From Labia minor (taxonomy: Eukaryota > Arthropoda > Insecta > Dermaptera > Spongiphoridae): a stretch of 64,000 nt of DNA. The translations under genes and the position numbers were made by a program. Below the pieces are notes generated by a model. That model ran no database searches and was not told where the DNA came from. It saw only the letters and a program-made list of their open reading frames with translations. This document shows positions 43,670-57,400 of this stretch, piece after piece; position 1 is the stretch's first letter; the number at the start of each line of letters is the position of its first letter. Where the stretch lies: contig OY720350.1 of the NCBI GenBank assembly GCA_963082975.1, forward strand, positions 891,001 through 955,000. Reading direction: 5' to 3'.

Positions 43670-45494
43670 TTAATTATTGATTAATAGTTGTATTTGTTGT
43701 TGTTGTTGTTGAAGTGGTTCTGTAATAATTAATGTTGTTATCTTTCCTGTATGTGTTTTTAAATGATATGTTAAATGACTTTTTTGTCCAAATTTCTTTA
43801 AACAGAAATGACACTGAAATGGCTTTTCACCTGAATGTATTCGTTTATGTCGATTTAAATCTGATTTTGTTGAAAATTTTGCTATACATTGATCACATTC
43901 AAATGGTTTTTCACCTGTATGGCGTCTTATATGTGAGATTAATTTACTTTTTTCTAAAAATTTCCTTGGACAATAATTACAATTAAATGGTTTTTCACCT
44001 GAATGTTTACGTGAATGACGTTCTAAATCAGATTTCTTTAAAAAACGTAAAGAACAATGTTCACATCCATATGGTTTTATATCTTCATGAAATTTCATAT
44101 GTAAAATTAGATCACTTTTTTTTATATATTTGTTTGGGCACATATCACATTCAAATAAATTTTCATGTGTATGTCCACGTAAATGTTTTAATAAACCAAA
44201 TTGATTTGTAAATCGTGATGGACATTGATCACAAGCAATAGGCATTTCATCGGAATGTTTTTCTTGATTATGTAATGCTAATGATGGACCATTTGGATAG
44301 TTTAATTTACATATTATACATTTAAATTCTTCTTTAATATGTTCTTGTTTATTATGTTCATCTAATTGATGTTTTTGTGCAAAAGTTTTCGGACATTTAT
44401 TACATTTCAGTGATTTTTTTTTTAATTGATCCTCTTCCAATTTCATTTTCATATGCAAATGATAATGCATTTTTAAATGACCAATTAAACTAATCTTTGT
44501 TTTAAAATTTTTTGAACAAATATTACAATAATATTTTTCAATTGCATCTTTATTATTATTATCAACATTCATATGTTTTAATAATAAATGTTTTTGTAAT
44601 GAAAATTTATTAGGAAAATTCAAAGAACATTTTAAACATAAAAAAAATACTTGTTCATCAATTAATAAATTATTATTAGTATTAGAACTAGTAGTAGTAG
44701 AAATAGTATGACATTCATTTATATGTGTACGTAATGTATTTGTATTAATAAATAATTTTAAACATTTATTACATTGTACTTGTTTCTGTTGCTGTTGTTT
44801 TTGTTCTAATTTTTGTTTTTGATAATGATGATGATGAGGGTGATTAGGTGTCTGATGTATTTCTATATGTTTTAACCAATCAGATTTTATATTAAATATT
44901 TGTCTACAATATTGACATTGAAATGTACCTTTAACAACATGATTTGTATTTAAATGATTTTGAAATTGGTTTAAATTTATAAATCCACAAAAACAATCAT
45001 CACAAAAATAATTCTTTCTTTTATATGGATTTATCTCATTTTCTTTTATTTCTAAAAAAAAGAAAAAAATTAATATTAATATTTGTTCCAAAAAGTTATA
45101 TTTATTAGTTCAAAAAATCGATTATAATCTAATTATGAATATGAAATAATAAATAATTACCAGAGTTAGACATTTTTAATTTATTTTTCATTATTATAAA
45201 TAATTTAATATATTCACATTTCTTTTTATGTTTAATTAAAAATTCCTCACTAATAAATAAGGTTTGACAAAAGCAACATGGGAAATGTGGTCCTGAAATT
45301 GATCATTTAAATAATAATAAAAATTAAAATAAAATACACCTTTCTTTGTTTATTTATATTAATTTCTCAATTAATAATAAATACAAATATATTAATAATT
45401 AAATTATTTTTTTTTCTTGTATAAAATAATTTATATTTTTCTCTAAATTTAACAAACCTCTATAAATTGGATATTTGTTGACATTTGCTTCCAT
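43670..45494 (-). CDS. C2H2 zinc-finger protein (3 exons)
   Basis: Exons 45494-45458, 45292-45161 and 45051-43670 (minus strand) join in phase 1 to give 516 residues. Exon 1 starts MEANVNKYPIYR. Exon 2 carries an atypical finger (CCFCQTLFISEEFLIKHKKKC). Exon 3 encodes about 13 C2H2 fingers; the last four are joined by HSGEKPF/HTGEKPF linkers typical of DNA-binding arrays, the earlier ones by irregular spacers. A His-rich and Gln-rich stretch separates fingers 2 and 3, and the C-terminus ends in a Gln run encoded by CAA repeats. The protein is probably a nuclear sequence-specific regulator; the target and ortholog are unknown. The open frame extends 5' of exon 3 into intron (MEQILILIFFFF), which I exclude because a poly-pyrimidine tract and ag precede the join. 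Confidence 0.87.
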
Positions 45495-46964
45495 TTTTTT
45501 AATATATTTATCTTTTAGAAATTAACTAATTAGAATAAATATATTATATATAATGGTGGTAATCTTTTTAATAAAATAATTATATAACAATAGATTGCTA
45601 GATTGATTTAATGCAAATTATCTTATTTTATATGCAAGTGTCTATTGATAGATGAACCAAATTTTTCTTTAAAATGAAGTAAGTCACATCATAAAATCTC
45701 ATTAATTACTTTTATTACCACAATCAAATTTCAAAATAAATTATTTTAAAAGAATTTAATTTCTAAAAAATATTTCCTCTTAAATATAATTTTATAATCT
45801 TAACATGTGAATTTGTTAATCGAATTAATTCAAACTTAATAGAAGCAATTTACTTTGATTAAAGTAAATTAATTAATATAATTAAAGTAAATAATTATTT
45901 AAATGGATAATTTGACAAATAATTACTTTATATATATATATTTAAAAAAAACGAAAAAAAAAATTAACTTTAAAAATAAAATCATGCATTTTTTAAATCT
46001 TAAGTAAAACCATTTTAAATTAATGAAAAATATAATAAATTAAATTAATACATATTTTTATTTTTTGGCAAAAGTTTTAAACATTAAATTTCCCTAAATA
46101 AATATAAATGAATGTGAATATTGACTTTTTCTGATAAAACTTTAAGATATGAGATTTTAAGTGAAAAATATTATTCCTCCTTTAAATAATTACGATGTTA
46201 ATCAGTATTATTTCCGAAATAAAATTAAAATCTTATTCTTATCTTATTGATGTTTGTGCTTATTCTTGTTCTTATTTTTACTTACCCAATATTCGTATTT
46301 TTAAAATTTAATAAATTAAACAAAAGATATTACTGTTTTAATGAAACGAAAGAAATTTTTTTAGATTTAATTAGTTATTTTTAGCTTTTCTCAATAGTTT
46401 TAAGGTCGAATACATTATCTTCTTTTAAAACATGATGCAAATGAGTAGTGTTCAATGATTATTCAAAAACTATATCAAAAAGATAAAGCGGAATAATGAT
46501 AGACAATTTTTTTTAGTTATTCTTATTAATATCATCATCATCATCAACATCCTCAAAAAATATATAATTTTATAAATATAAATATTATATATATATAAAT
46601 ATATTACATTTTAAAGTATCTGAGGGATTAAAAAAAAATTTGTACAAAATTTTCTACAATTTAATAAGATACTTATATTTATGTTCATTATTAAAAATCT
46701 AATGGTCCCATTTAATATACATAAATAAATAAATATATCTATATATATTTATATATATTTACGGGTGAATTGAAAGGATGGAATTTGCCATATATTATTC
46801 TATAATGTTACATTTTCTTTTTCATATATAAAATAATAATAATAATACAAGTTTTAATGATTTTTTAATATAAATAAACTCTGATTATATGATTATTTCT
46901 TTGTAATTTATATCAATTTAAAAATTAATTATTTAAATATAATCTATAAATTACATATATATAT
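45495..46964. other. AT-rich spacer upstream of zinc-finger gene
   Basis: Very AT-rich DNA with short tandem tracts. No coding region, RNA gene or known element recognised; the zinc-finger promoter should lie at its left end. Confidence 0.45.
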
Positions 46965-47520
46965 CGTCGGTTTGGAAGAATACCGTCACAACTCAAAAAT
47001 TATATAATTGAGATTTATATATAAAACTATTGTCAAAACTTATTGTCAATATATTATGTGGAAAAAAGGCACAAGTTATAACTACTGTTAAAATCACTAG
47101 ATAGCATTTAAAACAGTCTGTAATTCCCGCAGTTTTATACGGCCATTCTGTGCAAGACCGTCACATATATGAAATAGTGTCACATTTTATAAAGTGCCAT
47201 GATATTGATTTCATAGTTTTGGTGAATACAGACCTATTTTGTGTTGGATTATTGTGCAGTATTCAAATGGCGAACTATTTTTTGGACAAGACTGTTACAT
47301 ATTTAAATAAAGGGGTGTAAAAGGGTTCGTAAGTGTACATAAATTACAAATTATTAGTCGAAATCATTGTTTAAAATACCTCTCAATTATATGTAGAGCC
47401 GTTTGTTTCTATTATTTATCCCTGTAAAGATAGAATTGTTTTAATATTTTACAAATTTTGAAATGCTTTTCCTGGAAATCTATTAATTTTGAGTTGTGAC
47501 GGTATTCCTCCAAACCGACG
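46965..47520. mobile_element. MITE with 36-bp terminal inverted repeats
   Basis: The left end CGTCGGTTTGGAAGAATACC is mirrored by GGTATTCCTCCAAACCGACG at 47501-47520; the repeats continue through GTCACAACTCAAAA, with one mismatch in all. TA-rich flanks (ATATAT on both sides) fit a TA-targeting Tc1/mariner derivative. The 556-bp interior is non-coding. A smaller relative with the same outer bases lies at 12190-12400. Confidence 0.75.
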
Positions 47521-47976
47521 ATATATGAAAAAATGTCTGTTACAATACGAAACAAAAATTATAAAATTAATACAAAATTATATTATTATGATTTATATAT
47601 AATTAGAAAGAAAGAAGTAAAATGAATAAATATTATATTTCTAAAATTTAAACATATATTGTTACAGAGTTTATTTTTTTTTTATTAATACATCCCTAAA
47701 GATAAATATTATTATTATTATCATAATATTTATTTTATTAAAGTAAATATTAAATATGTTAATCTAAAATGAGTAGTTTAAGAACATTATAAATATATTA
47801 AATATCACTTATTTTCATATTTCTTCATTTTCTGGCTGATTAATTTATTTTTTGAAAATTGAGCGTTTTAAATATAAGCCAAGGCACCAGATCATTATTT
47901 TTTCATTTTAATCTTTTAAAAATTAATTTAAACTTATGTTACCTTCTTTCATATATATTTGAATCTATGGTGTTTT

Positions 47977-48024
<48 letters not shown>

Positions 48025-48105
48025 ATGTTCAAATAAATATAAAAAGAAAAATTATATTTTTCTCTTCTTTTGTTTTATGCCTATAAAATTACGTTTTTTT
48101 TTTTA

Positions 48106-51100
48106 TTAAAGGGTTGGAATTCGATCAACAAAAGAAGCAGGAAATTGGCCTGTGTGCCCATCGTATTCACCATACAACCAATCAGAATTTATTTGACGTA
48201 TCACATTGATTTTAGCTCCCTCCTAAAAAGAATAAGTAAAAAACAATCATGGATTAACATAAAAAAATTATTAATATTATTAATAGATATATAACTATAT
48301 TTGTTTAAATAAATTTGAATATTTATGTTTCTGTGGCGCTTCTCGAAAGTTGTTGGAGGCATCAACCCCAATGCTAAACTTTGTGAGCTATGTCCTTCAA
48401 GTATTTTATGTTCTAATAAACTTCTTATAGATTGTTTTGTTATTTCATCGTGTACATTAAATACATTTCAAAAAAATGTTTAAATTTTTTATACCCAATA
48501 TCTAGAGGTGTTTTGTTTTATTAAATAGTTATAGATATAATAGATAGAATAAATTAGTATTTTTTAATTTCTCATTTGTCAGATTTTGTTTTTAAATGAA
48601 ATGCCAAAAATTTTAAATTATACAACCAAGTTAACAATCAATTAATTTATCAAATTCTTAAAAAAAAAATATAATCAGTTTCAAATTAAATAAAAATTTC
48701 ATAAAAATACATACAGGAAATTCCAAATCCTCCCAACTTTCAGCGGTAAATTTGTAAATTGCCGTAACAAGATTTTCTTCCCTGATTTGTCCAGATATGC
48801 CATTAGATTTGAAAGGCACTATGATATGTATAAAATTTGCAGGAAACATGCCACGACGATTTCCTACTCTACCATAAAGCCATTCACCATTTACTTCATT
48901 CTCGATGTATATTGTATCGTTTTTCTATTAATAAAATAATTACAAAATAATTACTAAAAATATATATGAATAATTAATAATATAAAAATTTATAAAAATA
49001 TAAAATATTTTAATATTATATAGAATAAAATATAATTGGATCAAAATTTGAATTTCAAATGATAAAAATCATTCAATTTATTATTTTCATTATATTATAA
49101 TTAACAATCGATTTAATATCTTCTGTTTATTTTCTTAAGTCGAAATATTGGTTCAAAATTTATCAAAATTATATTAATAATACTACTTCTAAAGAACTTA
49201 TTGAAAAAAATCTTAAGATATATTTAAAAAAAAGAAATTATATATATATAATATAAATTAATACCTGAAAAGGTAAATCATCCGAATGCATTGTTTCGAA
49301 ATCATAAATTGCAATCCCATGTGGAAGATGATTTTGATTCTGAAATTATTTATATATAAGTATAAATATTTAAAAATATACTCTTAATTTGTTTATAAAT
49401 CATTTAAAAAATGTGGTGCTTACAATATTTGTATCTTCATTGAATGTGTTCTCATCGAGATCTTCATAGGCCTCTGGAGGTGGAGGGGGAGGTGGAATGG
49501 ATGGCATTGGAGGTGACCAATCATCATCTTCTGAGATTATACATCTATTAACTTTAGAATCGGATTTTGTATGAGTATTTTTATTTGTAAACTTTGGTTT
49601 GGGAGCGGGGCCTTTTGCTCGAATAATCGTTGGCATTATATTACTTGGCTGTTCGTTATTAAACCAGGTTGTTGTTGTTGTTGATGTTGTAGCAATATTT
49701 TTTGTGAAATTCGTTGTTGTTTTGATATTTGAAGTTGTAATTGGAGAAAATGGATCTTGTTGATTTTTATTCATTGTCCATGGATCATTCTGTGTTATTG
49801 GTTTGAAATTAGATGAGGAGAGGCCACCAAAAAAGTCGAAATCATCCTCAAAACCAGATTCAAAGGCCTGTGCATTTCTCAAAGGACCTGGTCCATCGCT
49901 TCCAAAACTATTCACACTCACTCCATCACTACTTGATCGGGTGGTTGGCGTTGGTGAACTAGGCGGAGAGTGGAGATCAATTAACGAAGCCACTGTTACA
50001 TTCGGATTAAAGAATCCCGATCCATGGTTAGGAAGTGGAGGTTTCGGTGGGCGCAATTTATTATTTTGGTTTTCACGTAATTTCTGAGATTTTCTTGAAA
50101 AAAATCCAGAAAGGAGTTCACTTGGTCGTGATGGTACTTTGCCCTTTTTTAATGGCTGATTAAATTTTGGGGGTGGAGGACGAGGTGGGGGTTTCTTTTT
50201 TATAACACCCACACCATCTAAAGGATGGGGCGAGTTCTTCATCCCTGAGATGAAACTAAAATTAAATTAAACAAAACAAATAAATCAATAATTTCATTTG
50301 TTTAAATAATTAATATATTATATAATATGAAACAAAAGATAAATTTCATTTTTAATGGACGTCTTTCACCATCCAATTCCAAGTTTAAAAACTTAATAAA
50401 TAATAAATATAGAAAAACATCTTGTCAGAGAGAATATATATAAGGAAATTGATATTATGTAATGAAAATATACATAAAATCCCCATAGAGTATAATGCAA
50501 AATTCTTCAGGATTAGAGAGTGTGAAATTATTAAATATCAAGGAATTTAATTTTGCTATTATAGCAGAAAAGAATAATTAAAGAGGAAAAAATTTAATAA
50601 TCTTTACGGTTATATTATATAGATATTAAATATGTTAAAAATTTATATAGAATCCTTGTTTTATTATTTAAATAAAGAGCATATAATACAATATAATTTC
50701 TTCTCTGCCATGAGAAAATATTTCTTATAATATGCCTATCTATTAGATATATCAAAAGGGTTTAAAAAGGCATCGTTAAATATTTTAAAAGATGGCAATA
50801 ATAATTTAATTACAAAAAAAAATTCTAATTTAAATGAAATTTCATATTATTTTTTTTATTTAACATTTTTTTTAATTTAAATAAAAATATATAAAGCATA
50901 ATACCTGTCATCCCATTTATCAGAATTATGATATGAATTTTGGTTAATACTTTTTGATGTTGATGGTGGTGGTGCAGGAGCTGGACGGACTGGTATTTTC
51001 ATTCCTAAAACATTTTTTTATTTTTTTTTTAAATTAATTATTAGTTAGTATCATCCAATAAATAAACTTACATTTTTTTATTATCAATAGGAAATTATTA

Positions 51101-51476
51101 TCAAATAAAAACTAATATTTGCTTTCAAGGTTGTTTATTTTATCTACGCCTACTTGTTTGATAAGTAAAATTTCAAATAAAAAAAAATTAAAATTAAATA
51201 AAAACGAAAAAAATCTCATAAATTATTCTATATAATTTAAATACCACTAAAATAAAAAAAAACATGAAACATTCTTTCAATTAAAGGTTACGTAAAAATG
51301 TCAAAAAATTTGACAAAGAAAATTGTTATTTACAAAAATTTATTTAAATATAAGATTTAAACAAATGAAATACAAATGAATTTATAATGATATATACATT
51401 AAATTAAAATTAACTAAAACAATAAACTATAAAAAATTTAAATTAATTAACTACCTGTATGTTGATATGAGACCAT
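48106..51476 (-). CDS. proline-rich adaptor with two SH3 domains (SH3D19-like)
   Basis: Six in-phase exons on the minus strand (51476-51455, 51004-50905, 50255-49424, 49339-49265, 48924-48715, 48222-48106) give 451 residues. The N-terminal 320 residues are disordered and proline-rich (KKKPPPRPPPPKF, IPPPPPPPEAYEDL) with NDPW and QDPFSP motifs and acidic-aromatic FEDDFDFF, the kinds of motif that bind endocytic AP-2 and clathrin partners. SH3-1 (about 325-385) has GIAIYDFE, DDLPFQ, EWLYGRVGNRRGMFPANFI. SH3-2 (about 393-450) has AIYKFTAES, DLEFP, DWLYGEYDGHTGQFPASFV. The layout resembles the C-terminus of SH3D19 (EVE1); the orthology is tentative. The 22-bp first coding exon (MVSYQHT) was chosen by phase; an overlapping ATG 11 bp upstream is out of frame. 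Confidence 0.85.
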
Positions 51477-51639
51477 TTTCCTCCATTTCAGACTTCAAAT
51501 CACTTCAAATTATATTCTGAAGTTGGCAATAATTAAACCGATCTGACATTTCGGGTTAGTTCCTCTCGGTTCCACTTGATGTTCTGTGTAAGTGACATTT
51601 TCGTCGCGATCGTCCGTGGTTTAAGCGCGGGTACATTAG

Positions 51640-52053
51640 TACTTGTCATTGCCGAAGGACCATATTTCGAAAACACTAATAAAAAAAAATTATCTTTTTT
51701 TTTAGAGACATATTGAACGTAAAATCAAAATCAGAGCCAACTTTTTCAACGGGCCGGCGGACGTTCAAAAAGCCTAGTTTACACGGGCTTAGTACTTGTC
51801 ATTAGTTCAGGGGTGGGCAAAACTTTTAAGAGCTGGCTTTTGAAACGCCCGTCGGCCCGTTAAAAAAGTTGGCTCTTATTTCGATTTTTCGTTCAATATG
51901 TCTAAACAAATAGATAAATTTTTTTATTAGTGTTTTCGAAATATGGTCCTTCGGTCCAGAAGAAATTTTGAAAAATTCATTTTGACCCGCGCTTAAAAGT
52001 ATTTGCCCACCCCTGAACTAATGACAAGTACGAAGCCCGTGTAAACTAGGCTT
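51640..52053. mobile_element. nested hAT MITEs forming a foldback
   Basis: CAGGGGTGGGCAAAA at 51808 and TTGCCCACCCCTG ending at 52015 are hAT ends. Outside them, 51770-51807 and 52016-52053 are nearly perfect inverted repeats (AAGCCTAGTTTACACGGGCT), so the flanks are inverted and not duplicated. 51640-51766 is in turn an inverted copy of 51838-51955 (shared GTGTTTTCGAAATATGGTCC). It lies 160 bp upstream of the SH3-gene start codon. Confidence 0.65.
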
Positions 52054-52268
52054 AAAGGAATCTTGTGATCGTTAACTGAAATGCACCCCATTTCAATATT
52101 CCATTGAGAAAATTTTTTTAAATAGTTAATTTAATATTATAAATTTGTTTTTTTTTTTTTTGTATAATAAATTACATTATATATATAATATATTATATAT
52201 ATTATATAAAATAAAATAATATATAATCGAATAATCAAGTTTTATTTCTCAATATTGTATTGTATTCT

Positions 52269-52503
52269 TAACGTGACCATTTATTTTTTTTCCTAAAAAC
52301 GGGACATTTTTTAATTTTCGGTAATAGTTTGGGGATGCTATGAAGAAAAAACGTATATTTTTCATTATTTCTGTTTATACTAAATTTTATGAAAATAACT
52401 GAAAAATATATTAAATAATATAACAATAACTAAGTATAATAATATAATAATAAATTTAAAATAAGGGACAAGCTACCTGGAAACGGGATGTATGGTCACT
52501 TTA
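52269..52503. mobile_element. MITE with TAA(C/A)GTGACCAT ends
   Basis: TAACGTGACCAT and ATGGTCACTTTA are inverted ends enclosing AAACGGGACA and GGGACAAGCTACC blocks. The ends and GGGACA cores resemble the hAT MITE at 4197-4378. The duplication is not clear. Confidence 0.55.
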
Positions 52504-52621
52504 TTGTCTGCTGTATTCCATACAATTCCATATATATAGATAGGGATGGTCTGCGCTCTATTCATTTTACACATCTGTCAAACTTCTGCCATCTATCTTT
52601 TGAAAAGTGAAACATTCTACA

Positions 52622-52656
<35 letters not shown>

Positions 52657-54484
52657 ACATTCTCTCCTAATATCATGGCCTTTTGAAGTTTATTTTTGTT
52701 TCTTGGATAAATTCCATTAAAAAAAAATATTTGCTCATACGTTTCTAATTAATCTTTTCTTATTAAATATATAATTATTATACAATTATTTATAAATTCA
52801 ATGTTTTGCATTTTTACTTTATATTTTATAATATTTAATGAATTAAGATATATAATTAAATGTCTAAAATAAAAAAAAAATATAAAATATAATTCGTTAA
52901 AAGGTAACAAAATATTATTTTAGTTTTCATTGATTTATTTAAAATAATTCCTAATTTTTTTTAGCAATCTAAGAAATAAAATCACAAAATTAATGAAATA
53001 ATTTATAGAAATTTTTATCTTTAGGTAACTAAAATATTATAATTTGTTTCTTTGTCATATAATATTTAATATTGTTTGTATTAATAGCAATGACTTCAAT
53101 TAAATATTTATTATAAAACTCATATATATGATTAATAGTTATTTTATATTTATATATATATTTATAAATAAAAACAAATAAAAATTCTACTATTAAAATA
53201 TATATATATATATATATAAATAAGTACTAAACCTAATAATATTATTTGTATTATTAATTAATTTGTTTTTTATTGTTTTGTGAGTTTAAATCTAGATAAT
53301 TATTTTGTTTTTATTCTTTTTTATGTATTTTTTTCTTTTGTAATGCCTTGAGCAGATAAGTTTTTAACTAAAATTTATCATTTCATGTTACACATTCTTA
53401 ATTTTGTCTATTTTGTAATAAAATCAAAAAACTTGAAAAGTCTTACTATTATCTCAATATTTTTCATATTAGTTATTGCTTAGAATATATACATTTTAAA
53501 TTGAGACTAATTTGAAAATCAAAATCATTTGAGACTTGTACATGAAAAGAAAATTAAAGTTAATACTATATTTATTATTAATAAATTAAATTTCTCAATA
53601 TACCTATATATATTTTGTATACAAATTTATAAAGTACAATGAAATTTCGCATCTACTTTTTTAGTTTAATCCTTTAAGACAAACTCTGGCATATTTTTAT
53701 TCAAAACAGTAACAAAAGTGATATAGATCATACGAAGAAACGACCAGAATTGATATGAATGATAAAAAGTTAGTTTCGTTTAATCTGTTGGTACTATTAA
53801 TAAAAGATTGACCTCGCTTGTATTAACATATTAATGGTTCAAGCGAAAATTATTGAATATGAATAGTAAAAAAAACAAACAGATTATTAATATTATTATT
53901 AGAAATTCTTTTCTATGATTCAAGTATATTTGGATTCTCATCCAGTCGGATATGTGACGAGATTTAATCCTTCATTTCCTAAACAACCATCGGCAATAGT
54001 TATAACATTTTAATAAGTTATCTAAGCTAATATCAAACTTAATAAGAATAATTTTTAATTAAACACATACTTTTGATAATAGACAAAAGCTGATATGCTT
54101 ATTAAATAAATATATCAATAAAATTGAATATTTACCGAGTACTATTAAATTAAAAATTTCAGTTTATATAGAGCATTGCACAACCATAAATATACGTATA
54201 AATATTTTTATGGGTTTTTCAAATTTTATAGAGAGTGGATTTGTATAAAGTATGCACTATTAAAAAAAATTAATACTTCCCCCCCACTCTATTCTATTGT
54301 AAATAAAAAATTTATTTATACCACATTATAATATATTTTAACAATTATTTAACAAACATAATTAAGGTCATAAATATATATATATACATATATAAATAAT
54401 TATCATTAATTTCTTTTTTTTTTTTTTTTTTTTTTTTGATTTCAAGTAAATATTTTGAGTAGAAACAGAAAATAAAAGGTAAAA
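52504..54484. other. AT-rich divergent spacer upstream of C2CD5
   Basis: Holds (ATT)n at 52625-52651, TA runs near 53200 and a poly-T tract at 54414-54437 shortly before the C2CD5 start. No coding region or element recognised. C2CD5 5' UTR and promoter should lie at the right end. Confidence 0.45.
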
Positions 54485-57400
54485 ATGCCTGGAAAAGTGA
54501 AAGTGAAAATTCTTGCTGGACGTAATTTGCCTGTAATGGATCGTTCAAGTGATACTACAGATGCCTATGTGGAGGTTAAATATGCTAGTTCGGTATTTAA
54601 AACGGACGTTTGTCGTAAAACATTAAATCCAAAATGGAATACAGATTGGTATCGTTTTGAAGTGGATGATTCTGAATTACAAGATGAACCATTACAGATT
54701 CGACTAATGGATCATGATACCTATTCCGCAAATGATGCAATTGGCAAAGTTTATCTTGATCTTAATCCGTTACTTATCAATGGATCACCTGTTTCAATGA
54801 AAAAAACATGCAGTGCTGATTCAGGCCCTGCATCAAACACAGGTCTAAAAGGTATAGGAAATTGAAAAATTATTAGTAATATTATTATAATATTTATTTA
54901 TTCTCTCTAATTTATATATATATATATATATAATTTATTTGAAAATTAGGGTCATCTTTAAGTGGTTGGATTCCTGTTTATGATACAATGCACGGCATAA
55001 GAGGTGAAGTAAATTTAACAGTAAAAGTTGAACTTTTCTCTGATTTCAACAAATTTCGACAATCATCATGTGGAGTACAATTTTTCTGTTGTAAATATAT
55101 TTTATTTTTACTTTCACTCTCTCTCTCTCTCTCGTATACTATATTATATAATCATATAGGACTGAATATATAGTCGAATTTTATATTAAAGATCGTCTTT
55201 AAGTATTGGAGAAGCAGGCAAGTTTCTCTCGTGGCATGTCCAACAGGTGATAATCCAGGATGAAAAAATCCGGCTTTGGGAGTTACCTATATCCGAGTCT
55301 ATCGTCTTAAGGGGGTTAAATATATGATCTTAGTCTAATATCTATAATTAGTAAATATACTTCAAACCGCAAAAGGGAGGGATGTGGAATGAATGAATAA
55401 ATAAATAAATAAAATGTATTTATCTTAAAAGCAAAAAGTGTAATTGTAACTTGTAATTGAAGAAGTAAATAATTATAATGTGTAAAAAATAATTTGTATA
55501 TTTTGCAAATAAATAATAATTAATGCTTGTTACAAATAATAATTTTGAGGTTGCATTGTAAATAAAATAAAATCTTTAACTATCTTAAGACGTCATCTAA
55601 ATTCATAGTCACTATCCCTTAGGATGACCTTTGCTATAAGATTCGACTATGAACTCGGCCCATAAATATATAAGTTAATAACAAATAACATTTATAATAT
55701 AATTTTTGATTCAAAGAGTCTAGAAATATAGAAAATTAATTTGTATATAAAAGTAAAATTAAAAATTGTTTCTTATTTTATTTTAAAAGAATTTTTTCTA
55801 AATTATAATTTAAATAAATGATTATTTATTTATTTATTTGTATTTTTATTTTGATAGCACAATCAATTCCACATGGATTTCATGCTCAAGTAATACATGG
55901 TTTTGTTGAAGAACTCGTTGTCAATGATGACCCGGAATATCAATGGATTGATAAGATTCGAACTCCCCGAGCATCAAATGAAGCTCGCCAAACACTTTTT
56001 CTTAAATTATCTGGTGAATTACAACGAAAAATTGGACTTAAAGCATTGGACCTTGGAGGAAATGCTGTCATTGGGTATTCATGCATTTTGTTTTAATTTA
56101 TTTATTTTATTTCTTACTATTACCTTTATTTTTTTTTTTTATTATTATTTTAAACAGGTATAAACAATGTTTTGATCTTGAAGGAGATTCAGGAATTGTA
56201 GTGAGAGGAATTGGAACAGCAGTTACATTAATTAAATTTCTTGATAATTCACAAACAACAGACTCAACAGATGAGTAAGTTTATTTATAACCATCTTATT
56301 ATTAAATAAAGCAAAATAACACTTTAAATAAAAAAATATTTAAAAATATTTGTTTTGTTTAACTCATTGTCAGTAGATAAATGAAATGATAAACTACTTG
56401 TAAAAAATATTTTTATTCTAAATTCATTAAGTTGATATATAGACTTATACCTTATTTTTAACTATTAAAGCTAGTTCACTATTAAACTATAAGTATATGT
56501 CTGTATTTTATAATTAAAAATTAATTAATTTTTTTTAATAAATAAGTAATTTCATAAATTATGTCTTAAAAGAAAAATTAAACATTTTTAATTAAAGTAA
56601 ATTTAAATAGTCTTTAAATCCAATTTTATTATTGAAAATAATCAATTGTACGAGGTCACCATCTGTCTGTCTCTGTCTCTGTTCCCGTATCTAACAAAAT
56701 ACTTTCTCTTTCGTAGGGCTTGGTACTTGATCAAAATCGGGTGATTGGGTAGATGTTATAGGATTATTTTTTTTTATTATAAATAAGAGGGCAGATCAAT
56801 AAGTCCGTGACTTTATGAATTTCCTGTCTCTTAAATAAAATGGCAACACTGCTCATGTCAGCAGACAACTATCAGCTGACCCCTGTCAAAATTTGAACCA
56901 GCCGGGTCTTTTAATTTTAGTTTGACATCCATTAACAGCAGATTAAGTCGTGATTGGAAAAGAAAATGGAAAAAAAATTGAATTTCATGTGTTCATTAAG
57001 TATTATTTTTGCGGAAAAAAACATCACTGAAACCAAGGCTAAGCTTGATAAATACGACTCGGCACCATCAATTTCAATGGTAAAGAAGTGGTTTAGGTAG
57101 GGATTTCGTTGGGGCCGTAGAAGCACGCAAGATGCCGAACTGAAGTCTCTACACCCGTAACAATTGAAAAAATTCAAGATGGTGATGGCCGATCGCAGAT
57201 TGAAAGGGAGAGAGATTGTGGATGTCATTGGCATCTCGCATGGCTCAGTAGTTTCAAATTTGAATGATCATTTGTGGGTCTGAGAAAGCTTTCCGCAAGA
57301 TGGGTGCCTAGTGTGCTCACAATTCCCCACAAACACAATTGTATGACAACTTCACAGGAGTGTTTAGCGTTGTTTAACCTCAATATGGACGAGTTTTTGC

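Noticed and set aside
45052-45091. Zinc-finger gene starting at MEQILILIFFFF
   Set aside because: This is intron read-through; a splice acceptor at 45052-45053 and two in-phase upstream exons give a better start.
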